A model generated the notes under the pieces. That model had not been told where the DNA came from, made no database searches, and worked only from the letters and a program-made list of their open reading frames with translations. The translations under genes were made by a program, and so were the position numbers. From Polydactylus sextarius (lineage: Eukaryota; Chordata; Actinopteri; Polynemidae), in the NCBI GenBank assembly GCA_016801845.1, contig CM028927.1, positions 7,650,501 to 7,714,500 of the forward strand: a DNA stretch of 64,000 bases. The letters run 5' to 3'. The first letter of the stretch is position 1. Each line of letters begins with the position of its first letter. Positions 14,901 through 26,500 of this stretch are shown in pieces.

Positions 14901-17900
14901 TGTGAATGTTGACAAAGACCTTGAGAAGTCCTTAGAAACAGTTTGCATGGGGCTGATTCGATTGTAAGGATTTTACTCGGAGGGGTTGAAAACATCCCAC
15001 CAGTCTTATGCTTCTGTTCAAAGGCAATTAAATATTTTTAAGAAGATTGTGTTTACACATCTAAATATAAAAGTAAATGAGCACAAAGATCAATAAACTG
15101 CTTTGGCTTCATTCACTTTCATCTAAGAGTTGTTTTTTTTTTTTCTTTTAACAAAATCAATCTACCAGAACTTCTAAAGCTTTTACTTAACTTGGCATTT
15201 TCACACTTTTCACACTTGTTGAAATCACGAAGTGAAACTCTGTCCTCCTTCTCATTTTGACATTAATGCAGTGGATGTAGAAACTGAGGTGCCCTCTGAA
15301 CTCCACAGGGCATTAACAGACTGACTGAATGTGGGCTCAGATGGGTCAATGGAAATGCCCCCTGAAATCCCTGGCAGTGTCTATTAATAAGCTCTGCTGT
15401 CATTTGCACTCTGCAGAGTCCTGGGGAGGGTCACAGAAATAATGATCAATTTACTATTAGTAAATTGGCAGTAATACCACTGCAATTTTACTACAAACCA
15501 TATTTGTTAAAGCTGTCAGTCGCCCGCTGTGTCTTGTCAGGTTGAAAGCTTCTCTGACAATCGGACGTATCTGACGGGACTCATGAGGTTTGATTGCTGA
15601 TTCAAATGAAGCAAAAGACTAAGTCCTTCAATCAAATTCAACGAACACACACAAACACCCCTCTGCCCTTAATTCATTCTAAGTTGGTGTCAAATTTCCT
15701 TTTCAGAGATTCAACCTCATCTAGTTGGCGACTGGTAATGGGTACATCACATCTACCGAAACCATGACAGCATCGAAATAACCTGAAGCCCAATCATAAA
15801 ATGTCATGAGTTTATAAGAGGCGCCATTCCAACAAAATGGAATGAGTGAAATTTCAGCAACAGAAATACTTTTTTTTTTTTTTTTGTTTAGATGAATGTC
15901 TGTTTTGAGAAAAGACAGACACATTTGTTTAGTCTGGTCATGACTTGACCCTTAGAACTTACCTTGACATAAGCAGGCTGTTTCTCCAGAATGAGATCCG
16001 CGACCTTTTTAGAAACCTACAGAGAGACAGAGAGGGAGCTACAGTTAAACATGATTAACAGAAAAAAACACAACAACAGAATTTCCATCTCTGTCAAATA
16101 GTCAAGTTGCAGTACATGCTCATGCCTGTCCGAAGTCATGAAATAAAAATTGGAAAGACAACGCAGAAATTTTTTCATAACCACCACAGTTTCAGGGTGT
16201 TCCAACAAAATACTAATGTCTCTGACCAAAGCTGTCACTGGCATGGAGACATAAAAACAATGAACAAACGCCGTCTGATGTTCTTGCCAAATGTCAACCC
16301 ACAAAAAACAGTTTGGGCAGTGTAATCAGCAACTGTTATCAGGGATGGGGCAAATAACAATGACTGATGTCTATGTGTTGCCTGAAGAAAAGCATAATAG
16401 CCAGAACATTTTAAGAGAATGTCAATCTGTCTCTGTCTCATTTCACTCAATGTCTTTCTCAGTAGAAATTCTCGTGTTTCTTTCAGTAAAAGTCTCTTCT
16501 TCTGTTGATTCCTATTGTGTTTTCTAATGGCCTCTCTTCAGCTTCGCGCCATTTACCAATTTATTCTGTTCGTACTTTATTTTTAGTTTTTCCATCAAGA
16601 CAAGAGAGAACAAAACTTTGACTTAGAACAAGACCAATCTCCTCGTCCTCCAGAATTACTCCAGAATTAGACATTTCCACAACCAGAAAACCTGTACATT
16701 TCTAAAGCAAAACACCCAAATAAACAGATTAAACAGATGTATTTAAAATATATATATCCTGGTGTATTTTATGGTTTTCATACATGGTTTTCATTTAGCA
16801 CGTTGTGGAAATAGAGTTGAAATAGTTTGAATGAGGCAGTTGGGGAAAGATGAACTTCAGGTTGTAATGTTGCTGTTCTGAAATGTAGCATATAGTACGA
16901 CATTGTCGGTATTCAGGGAGAATTTTTTTTTTTTGCACTAATGCCCCTTGTGACACCTTTTACCTGTTTGACTAACAGCTGAGGTGAAATTAATTATTTA
17001 AAGAGTATCTGCATTCCTCATGACACGGAGTACAGTACTAAGCACAGCCATGAGATCCGTGTGACCTACTGCTGTAAATGTTGCACACCACTGCTTTTAG
17101 TAGAGAGGGTAAAACAATGAAGAACACTAGAGGTCAATGAAAATTGAATGAAGCATAGCCTCACCTACACTGAAGGACCATACAATCAAGGTTGTACAGC
17201 ATCAAGGGCACGGTATAGTAAACTCCTACTGATGACTCTCTTTCAAAACAACATGTACATGGATTACATATGTAGTGTTCACTTATAACTTTCCAGTTTA
17301 GCTTCACATTTCCACAGCAACACATATTTAAGGCATATTTCATTGATTGTCATGTGCTTTTTTTAAAAAATTAAAGAAGTAAAGATTGGTTCAAAGGTCC
17401 TGGTTTGGGTAAAGCTCCACAAACAATGAATCTTTTATTTCCTATGATGCCAGTCAATAATAGCATCTTCCACCACATCAGAGCCTCCCTGCCTGTAAAC
17501 ATCCACGTCCTTAAAACACAGCAGCTCCTGTTTTGTAACACTGCCATTAGACAATAAAAGCCATTTTCATGTGTAAAATGGGTTGAACGCCACTTTAAAA
17601 CAACGCTCCTGGTAATACACAAAGGTCTGTTCAATTAAAGAGAAAAAAAAACATCTTCATTTATGTTCTGTAATTTCTTACAGAATCTTTCTTTAGAATC
17701 TTCAACGCTCATCAAACAGAGGTAACTATCTGTCACTGTAACACGGTGAGGTGCATTTATTACAGCCAAACTGTCTAACATGAGTACATCAAATGCATTT
17801 TAACAGCAAGCATGAGTTTTTTTCAAAGTGATGAGGAGGTGTTAGTATCTGCTAGCATGTAGCAGATGAGGTCAGGAGCAGGGATAGCATTTGGTTGCAT

Positions 17901-19443
17901 AGAAGTATGTACAGAAAGCTGAAAGTAGTCTTGAGCAGATGGCTCATGAAGCTGAAAGGAAACAGTTTTTGAGTGCCCATGTGTTCTTTAACATTTAAAT
18001 GTATGAATAAGATGGGCGCCTGCATAGCGGGATGGTTATGGCGTACCATGCTGGCGCATATATGTTGTGCAGTTGTTCGCCGGTTCAAACCCTCCTGTGT
18101 GTTTTTACCTCCTTTATCCTCCCTGTTCCCTGTCTCTCTCTTCTTCACTGTCTCTATCATTAAAGGCAAAAACGCCCAAAAAAAAAAAAAAAGAAGATGG
18201 TCACAAGGAGTATCATCACTTAAAATAATCCCATTACGCCACCTAATGGAAACCAATTGACCTTAATACAAAACACTAAACTTTTTAAGGAGTGAAACAG
18301 TCTAACTATATAATGAGTAAGCAAACGATCCTATCTGAGCCAGAAGGCTAAAATCATTTGTTTTCAGCTCAGCATCATGTATACAAATGGAGGCTAATTG
18401 AGCAGTGCCAGCTTGAGCAAAGCAAGCGCTGTGCCTGTAATATGTAGCAGATGAAGTAAACGCTGTCCAAAACCGGTGACTGACAATGAACAATCGTCTA
18501 CACAATACACGCAGATAGCAAATGCATTTTTTTTTTTTGGAGAAACATGTCCCATCAGGCAAGGGGAAAAAAATGAAGAAAAATTGAGTCACGGGAGAAG
18601 GCAGCTGTCTTATCCAGACTAAACGCTGCAGCTCACACACAAATGATCCATTAGAAAGAGAAACCTAATGAATGCAAGCATTGCTAACAGGGATTGAACA
18701 TGTTTGCACAGTTATCTGGCCTGTGCTCACGAGCGAGAAGGCAGGTATACCATAGATATACTGTATATGTAAGGCTTATAATGAATGTGTCTGAAAAAGA
18801 ACTGATTTGTTTCTTCTTGCAGGTGTTTACCAAGATGTATGAGGCAATTAAAGCTAAATCAGCTAGCGCTAATTAGGTGTTGGTGGCAGTGAAATGTATT
18901 AAGGGGCAAAGAAATAGTGAAGGTCAATCTATGTGATTAAGAAAGCTGAAGAGTGAAACCGAGTAAACTCAACAATGAGGTTTTCCTCTGATAACACAGT
19001 GTAATAGAACTCAAAGTGAGCTAATGCACTTCTCCTTCTCTTCACAAGGACAGGTCATTTTCTCTGTGATGCAGGAGGAGAAAATCCAAAATAACATTTG
19101 GAAGATTTAGTTCAAAGGGACAGTGTCTCTCATGTAGTAACACATTCTGTCAGTCTGACCAGTAAATGGGGTGTTGTGCCTTCTCAAAATACAACTACAC
19201 GTCTGCTTTGAAGCTGATTATGTTTGTACAATAATGTGATTTCTCATGGACAAGCACACACACGCACGCATGCACACACACACACACACAAAGTCTTGTT
19301 TTCATGCCTTCAGGGGACATTTCATTGACTTCCATTCATTTCCTGGAGACTTTCCTAGAAACCCTACAGATCTCAATTGTTTGTACCACTACCTTCATCT
19401 AAACCTGACCCTGACCTTAACCAAACCTTAAGTCATGTCTTCA

Positions 19444-19476
<33 letters not shown>

Positions 19477-20586
19477 CACACGTAGGGACCTGCTATTTGC
19501 CATAAGACAGGTCCCCATATGTGAGTGTGAAGACAGACCACACACCACCTTAAACATCCCCCATCACAGCGGGGACGTTTAAGGTGGTGTGTGATCTGTC
19601 TTCACACTCACTGACCAGTAAATGGGGTGTTGTGCCTTCTGCGGCCGCATTTGAAAACAGCCGAGCCAGATTTAGGTAAATGTTGTGTAAGTGTTGCTTA
19701 CTGTTAAATGAGCGGAGGTTGAGAATTCATTACAGCTGCAGGAGGGGTTAGTCATCGCTAGCTTTCAAGTTTCATTAAAAATTTAATACGTTCATGCGCG
19801 TCATTAACATCGCTCCCTCTCTGCCATCTCTAGAACTCACATCCATATAAAGAAAGTCACTTAAAGATGGACGGGAACTTAAATGCAAAATCATAGATTA
19901 TGCATGTGCTTTATTATGCTTATGTGTGTGTTGGTCATCATCTTCAGGGGGTATTTTAAGATTTTAAGGTCTTGAGTTAATGGTATAATTAAGGACTGGG
20001 TTCGTGTGAGGTTAAATGTTAATGAGATGAAAATTGATGCTTTTAGATCAGAGAGAAACTCAGAGGTATGTACTGGAGGTATGATGCATAAGCATGTGTT
20101 CACATTAATGAATGCTTCCTCATCATTTCCGTGCACACATGGGAATTATGGAAAACACACACAACCAAACTGTGTCTCTGAACCCTGACATTTTTCCATA
20201 AGGGCTAAAGTCTAGCAGCACACAAAAGGCAATTAGCCCTGAGATGAGCCTCTGCCACGCGTGTGTCAGAAATGCCAATTAAGCTTGGATACTGTCGCTG
20301 AGAAACTGGGTAGTTGTTCTCTCTTCCCAATATCACAGAAACCCTGTTCTACCCTGCAGCAGGCAGAGGGGAGGGGAAGTAAACGGAGGCAGGAGGGATA
20401 TTTAATGTCCGTGTCAGCGAACACTCCAGTTCATACGTTCTCCCCACAGGAGAACGTATGAACGTATCATCTCTCCACAGGAGTGGAAAAAAAGGACACG
20501 AGGAACAAACATGCAAGGATATATGGTACAGTAGAACATCTTTTTTGTTTTCATCTCATGTTCTTATGCCCCCGTAGGACGGACAC

Positions 20587-20622
<36 letters not shown>

Positions 20623-20839
20623 CCAAATCCACGACTCTACATAAAGATGCTTTACAGTTTAACTAATGGCGTCACAGATAGAGTGCGTGGAGACCTTCCA
20701 AATCATCCACCAGGAGGAAAGGCCATCACAGGAGAGGCCTTGTGGTGAAGAAGTGAAAGCACAATTATCGCTTCTTCAAAGCGTTATGCTCTATTTCACA
20801 CACTAAGGGCTATGTGTCTTTGTAGGCTCAGATGTGAGG

Positions 20840-20911
<72 letters not shown>

Positions 20912-23476
20912 CGCAAGTCAGAATGTGTGCACTTGCCCACCTGTGGAGTTGTACTTTCCATCAGTAGCAGTGGGGGATCAGCATTAACCACAACACGTAC
21001 ACAGTCGTCCACGTGTACGACTTCAAAACACAAACAATGTGCAACCGAAATGTGGATTTGTTTTCATTTTGGTTTTTTTTACCCCAGTACAATTTCAATT
21101 AATAAAAGTTCAAATTCAGACACCCCGTTAAGCTGCGCTCTATTCACATATTATAACCTTTCCTCTTTTTACATTTTACATTTAAAAAGACAGATTCTTA
21201 CCGGATCTAAAGCAATAAAACTCACCATAGTGAAAACAAATCACACTTTAAAAAGTCATCACAGGATCCTTGACACAGTATTTCTTTATCATATAAAATA
21301 CTGTACGTAGTTAATACTTTGAAAGGAATTTTCATGAAAGTGTATTTTGTTATATTTAACATACGGATGCTTAACCTATGGTTCAATTAATCGACAGATG
21401 AATCTACGCGTCAGTTTTTTTTTTTTTTTTTCACGGTGACTCTGACCTTCGACCACCAAAATATAATCAGTTTATCCAAGAGAAAGTCTGCACCAAATCT
21501 GAAAAAAGAAATCCCTTAAAATGCAGTTTACATGCATGTGTTTGTTCAATGGTTCAACAACTTCCCTATTTTATGGATTTGACAGATATCAGATCAGTAG
21601 TCTCCTTTTTAACTCTTTTAAAGATTTTAACCTACACAACAGCGATTGTTGAGGATTTAGAGGCAAAGAAAACAAAACAAAACAAGAGAATTTAATGTGA
21701 CAAATGTGTAAAACCAAAGCAAAAGAGCTACATCTGGCTGATATTTCACAAAAGCCTCACAGCAACGGTGTGTAGAAACGGGTAGAGGGGCTTTTCTCGT
21801 ATTGACTCTAGATTGCAGTTTTGCATTGAAAAGCATGCTGAGAAACATAGTTGTGGATTTTCTGCCTGACAGCACACTGGACCAATTACCGCGGCCATTC
21901 CCACGAGGTGGCTGCAGGCTCACAGCCAGGGAGAGAGAGAGAGAGAGAGAGACAGACAGAGGATATGCCGAGACGATGTTTCTGTACTCTGGCTTCACTG
22001 ACTTGTAGGTCTCACCACGCCACAGGCCACAAAGTCTGCAGCTCCCTCACAACTCACCAGACAGCTCTGTGGGAAACTGCCAAGTCATGTCAAAAGACAA
22101 GATGCGAGACAAAAAGCAGTACATATATAAGAAAAAAAAATAGGGATAAAAGGAGGCAGGGAGGGAATAGATGTGGATAAAGTACAAAAACAAAAGCAGA
22201 GCTGGGACAGCGATAGAGACAAACAGATGCAAAAGTAAAGAAGCATGTCAGGATGAAGGGTAAGTGGGTAAAATCGGCACTGTGGATTGTGGAGTTTGAA
22301 AGAGCAGAGAGGAAAAGAGCTGGTTCTTTTTTTTTTTTTCTCCTTCATATTTCTATAAATAGATTTTGTTGATAAGCTGGCTCTCCGGTCTGAAACAGCC
22401 AGTACCTGACTGACCTCAGAATGACGACCACTGTGGAAACGGTCCTGCTGTGGTCGCAGGACGGGGGTGGGGGGGTGGGGGGCACAGCCACTCACGTCAC
22501 AAGACTTTGTGATCAGAGTTCAAGCACAAAGAACAAAATAATCATGTTGTTTAGAGCCACTGATGAACCTGTCGAGCCTCACGTAAACTCAACATGGTGC
22601 CGTCGACTGGGACACGTTGGCAGTTATGATTCTGGAGGCTGAAAGCAGAAGCTTGTCATAAGTTGCTATAATATAATAGACCAAATGTAGAATTTAAAGC
22701 TTTTATCTGAATGAAAACAGACTTTTTCCGGTATTATTTTTGGGACATATCAGAGTTTTATAATCTATAAACCAGTGTGTTGGGTTTTAAGCAGTTCTCA
22801 TTACTTTAACCTTTCACAAAATATAATAAATGGAGTTTGAAGTGAATTTGTGAAACTGAGGTTTCTGAGGTCAAGAACAAACTTGATGGATGTTTTTTAG
22901 TTTTTGATCTAGGTTCTGCCTTAGTCTTGATTATAATTCTTTTAAAATGCAGAATATATTTAATACTTTGAAGATTCAAACTATATTAAATCACTGAGAA
23001 GTAATGAAATGCTGCATCGCGACAATAACAGAACAGCTCCTATTTGGTAAATGGCCCTGACCAATCAAAGCCCTTTACACACAGATAATATTTATCTATT
23101 AACATAACCTACATATGCATATGTTTTTTGTTTGTTTTTTTTTTTTTTTGCTAATCACATTCATACACATCATAGACCAATGGAAAAGCAATCTGGGAGA
23201 ATCTGGTGTTTCATATCTTGCCCAAGGACATTTTGACATTTGGGAATGGAACCACCCACATCCCAATTAGTGGATGCTCTACATCCTGATCTACGTATCT
23301 ACAGTGGAGTATTCATTATCACGAAAAACAAGACGAAGACAAATAATTTAGCAGCAGAAACATGAATGAATGAATGAAAGCCCATGTTATGTCCATGTCT
23401 ATCCTAAAAGTGTTATACATTAAAATATAAGTTTACCTAAATGTTGCATTTTTTTTTATGTGTTCTGAAACTATTT

Positions 23477-23512
<36 letters not shown>

Positions 23513-26500
23513 AGAGAGAGGGAGATGATACGTACTGCTGCCTGTTGTCTCTTCAGCTTGTCTCTATACTCCTCCAGCTCCTGCAGGTTCAACTCAGGCG
23601 GGAGTTTCTGTAATAACACACACAACCTTATTGTTTGTTTACAATACATCGTCCTACACAGCTGAAAGCACTGAGACTCCTGTAGACACATGTACAGCGC
23701 ACACTCTGTAAGACGCTGCTGCTTCTCTGTACACCTGTGTGCTGCTTTCAAAAACATTTAGCAAAGTGAAATTCCTTGTAAGGTGTAGGTGTGTGTGTGT
23801 GTTGAAAGAGAGAAAATATTCAAAAAAAAAAAGAACTGCTGCAGTATCCAAGTCCTGGTGCCTGGGGCCATACCAGGGATTTCATTTATCTTAAGAGAGC
23901 GTATCTTCACTCCTGAGCATCTTAATTTTTCAAAGATATCTCACAAGGCATTCAAAAAAAAAAAAGCTTAAGCTGGTTTCACTGGTGTGACTAAAGATAG
24001 CAGCAGTAGCTCTTCTTCTTCTTCATATCAAAAAAATAAAACAAAACAAAAAAAATGTGCTCAATAAATACACTTTATGAGATCATAAGTCAGATTAGTC
24101 AAGACAGCAGAGGGTGTTATTTAGTAAACAGCAAACAAACTCAGCTAAGAAAAGAAGATATTACAAATCCATGGCCTAAAGGTTGATAGGTAATTACTTT
24201 CCTCTTGACTGAGAGTCTCATTTCAGATGGTGTAGCAATACCAAGATAAATCTAATGAGATTTCACACCCTTCTTGTGTTGAGTGGATGCAATCCATCAA
24301 TCTGGATGTCAATGGCGTGCATGTGGCTCAGCTGAGGTGTAAGAGACAGCAGCTCAGGTGAGAAGGAGCTTTAACTCTGCCAGTCAGACAGGGTTCAGTG
24401 CTCAGGAAGCCATATTTATTCACATTAGAAATGCAATGTTGGCCGTTATCAGAATTACTCAAATGTGTTGGGGGGTATTGCTTCAATTATCATTCCCACT
24501 GAGGGAGACGTGAAGTTGGAAGCGAGGGCGCTGCCATCATTTTACAGGTGAGCGGCGCTCATTCAGACAGTAAAACAAGCTCTGGTTCATCGATACGGGC
24601 GAAGTATCTGACCTCCAGCTCGTGCTGCACCATGTCGAAGGAGTCGTTAGAGAAGTAGACCTCCTCGATGCTGTCGATGATCTCCTGCTCCGCCTGGGGG
24701 TCGATGGGCTGCTCCCTCAGCTCCCTCAACTCCTCCTGAAAGTGGGCAGAGACGCACGGAGAGAATTAAAGAATGTCCTCGACGTAAGCACTTAAAAAAA
24801 AAAAAAAATCCTGAACAAACAGAAAAATGAGAAAGCAGAGATTTACAGAGGAGTACAATCGATAAAAAGAGCTTTTAATGAATCATAGAAAAAAAAAATA
24901 CATCAAAACAGATAAATAGAGATGAAGCAGGAAAAAAAGAGGATGTCAGGGGAAAAAAAATTAAGAACTGAAGTTAGGACTAGAGCATGAACAAGTCAGG
25001 ACAAGAGGTACAAAGTTTAAGGTCAAGGATGAAGGACAAAGTGAGGAGAGGACAGAATAAATGAGATGGTGGAAATTTGTGAAGTGGGGAAAAAAAAAAA
25101 ATAAAAGGACATGAATCGCAGAGTTGAGGAGATGATTGCAGCCTGTTTCGTTGGACAGCTATCATGGGGGGATAACAAAGAGCCTTCAGAGGAAAGATGA
25201 GAAGAAACGAATGACCAAAAAAAAAAAAAAAAAAGAAAGAAATTCAAGAGAAATCTCCCTTTAAAGCTCTCTCTGAGAAACATTACAGCCTCATCGATTA
25301 ACATGCTGCGCGTCCATTGAGGCTGTGAGTCTTTTAGATGAAGGCTTTTTTAAAACCCACACCTTCTCCTGCCTTAATGAGCAGAGATATGGTGACAGGT
25401 GGATCACATGCTGGTGGCTAAGCGAGTGGTACACAAGGAGAAAAACTTGCTAAATAGATGACATTCAGATGTGTAAACAAATTAAGTTTTTATGGACTAT
25501 AATTATTAATGTTCTGCTGCTGTAATTAACTGACTTGTTTTATTAATAACCACAGTTTATGTGAGTTGTGCATGTCAGTACATAACAAAGATGTCGTCAG
25601 TTGGAGAACATGTGCTGCAATGTGTTTGTAATCGCTGTGGCGTCCCGATAAAATACATCTGATTAATGGTTTTCAAAACATCTTGCTAAAGGGCAAATTA
25701 GCCAACTGGTTAACACTGTTACATTTGCAGACATATTGTGATTAGTGCAACGGGAAAAAAAGTGTGTTTGAAGCTGAGAGGAATATCATAGCTGTGTAGG
25801 TATTATGTTAGAAATCAATATATGAACTATGAGAAGCGTTGGACAAATTGAAATTATGACCTCATGTCAGGGGAACATATATGGACAAAATGTAACAGTA
25901 ATCCAGCCAATCAGATGTTTTACTTAACTCAACCACAACTGGCAACTTTATAGTGGCGCTAAAGGAAAAGCCAGGAGGTCGCCAAAGTTAATTAGGATTC
26001 ATCCTCGAGGGGAACGTGAATACCTGTGTGTATGTTTTCATGACAGTCCATCTGACTGCTTCTAAGTTATTTCTGTCTGGATCCATCTACCAACAGATTG
26101 ACAGTGCCATCTAGGGGTTTAAATCACAAGTTTCATCACAATAACATTTCAATTTCTCTGGACAAGACTATGATATTTGACGATATCAATAATAATTTAT
26201 ATCAACTCAACAAAAAAATACATGATTTTACACTTTTATTTCTGAGCTCTTCTAGGAATCTTAATGGAAAACAATCTCTTCTTTTTAATAAAAAGAAAAT
26301 AGACACAAAATAAGTGCAATATTTCTCATGTTTAAATGCAAATGTATGTTTTTTTTATGACTTGGGTATTAAAATAAACCATGAATAAACACTAATATTG
26401 AGCGTTTAAAAGGAATCACCATCGTGTTCCCATTTTCATACATCAAGGCTGGATTTTTGCTAAATTTCACTCAAGTTTTAGTGACTCAAATATAACGATA

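Larger units (their letters stand above)
12079..15962 (-). other. vps50: vps50 intron 5
   Basis: 3.9 kb holding the T20/A20 inverted pair and both members of the duplicated block. The rest (13215-14780, 15135-15960) shows no genes or known repeats by eye. Confidence 0.7.
16017..23535 (-). other. vps50: vps50 intron 4
   Basis: 7.5 kb and the most repeat-laden intron here: the SINE, the hairpin and direct-repeat complex, two long dinucleotide arrays, a perfect 14-bp hairpin, a GA run (21933-21950) and a decayed repeat close to exon 4. Between 16020 and 17990 nothing was recognised. Confidence 0.7.

Noticed and set aside
17852..18256. 134-codon minus-strand open frame
   Set aside because: It spans the SINE and its A-tail in antisense; the reading frame is incidental.
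20834..21310. 158-codon open frame on the plus strand
   Set aside because: Its first third is translated TG microsatellite and the rest resembles no protein. It is intronic to vps50 on the other strand.
26105..26118. CTCF-like TGCCATCTAGGGGT
   Set aside because: It falls at the junction of two decayed interspersed repeats whose consensus ends look the same (GCCATCCCTAG / TAGGGGT), so repeat identity explains it.
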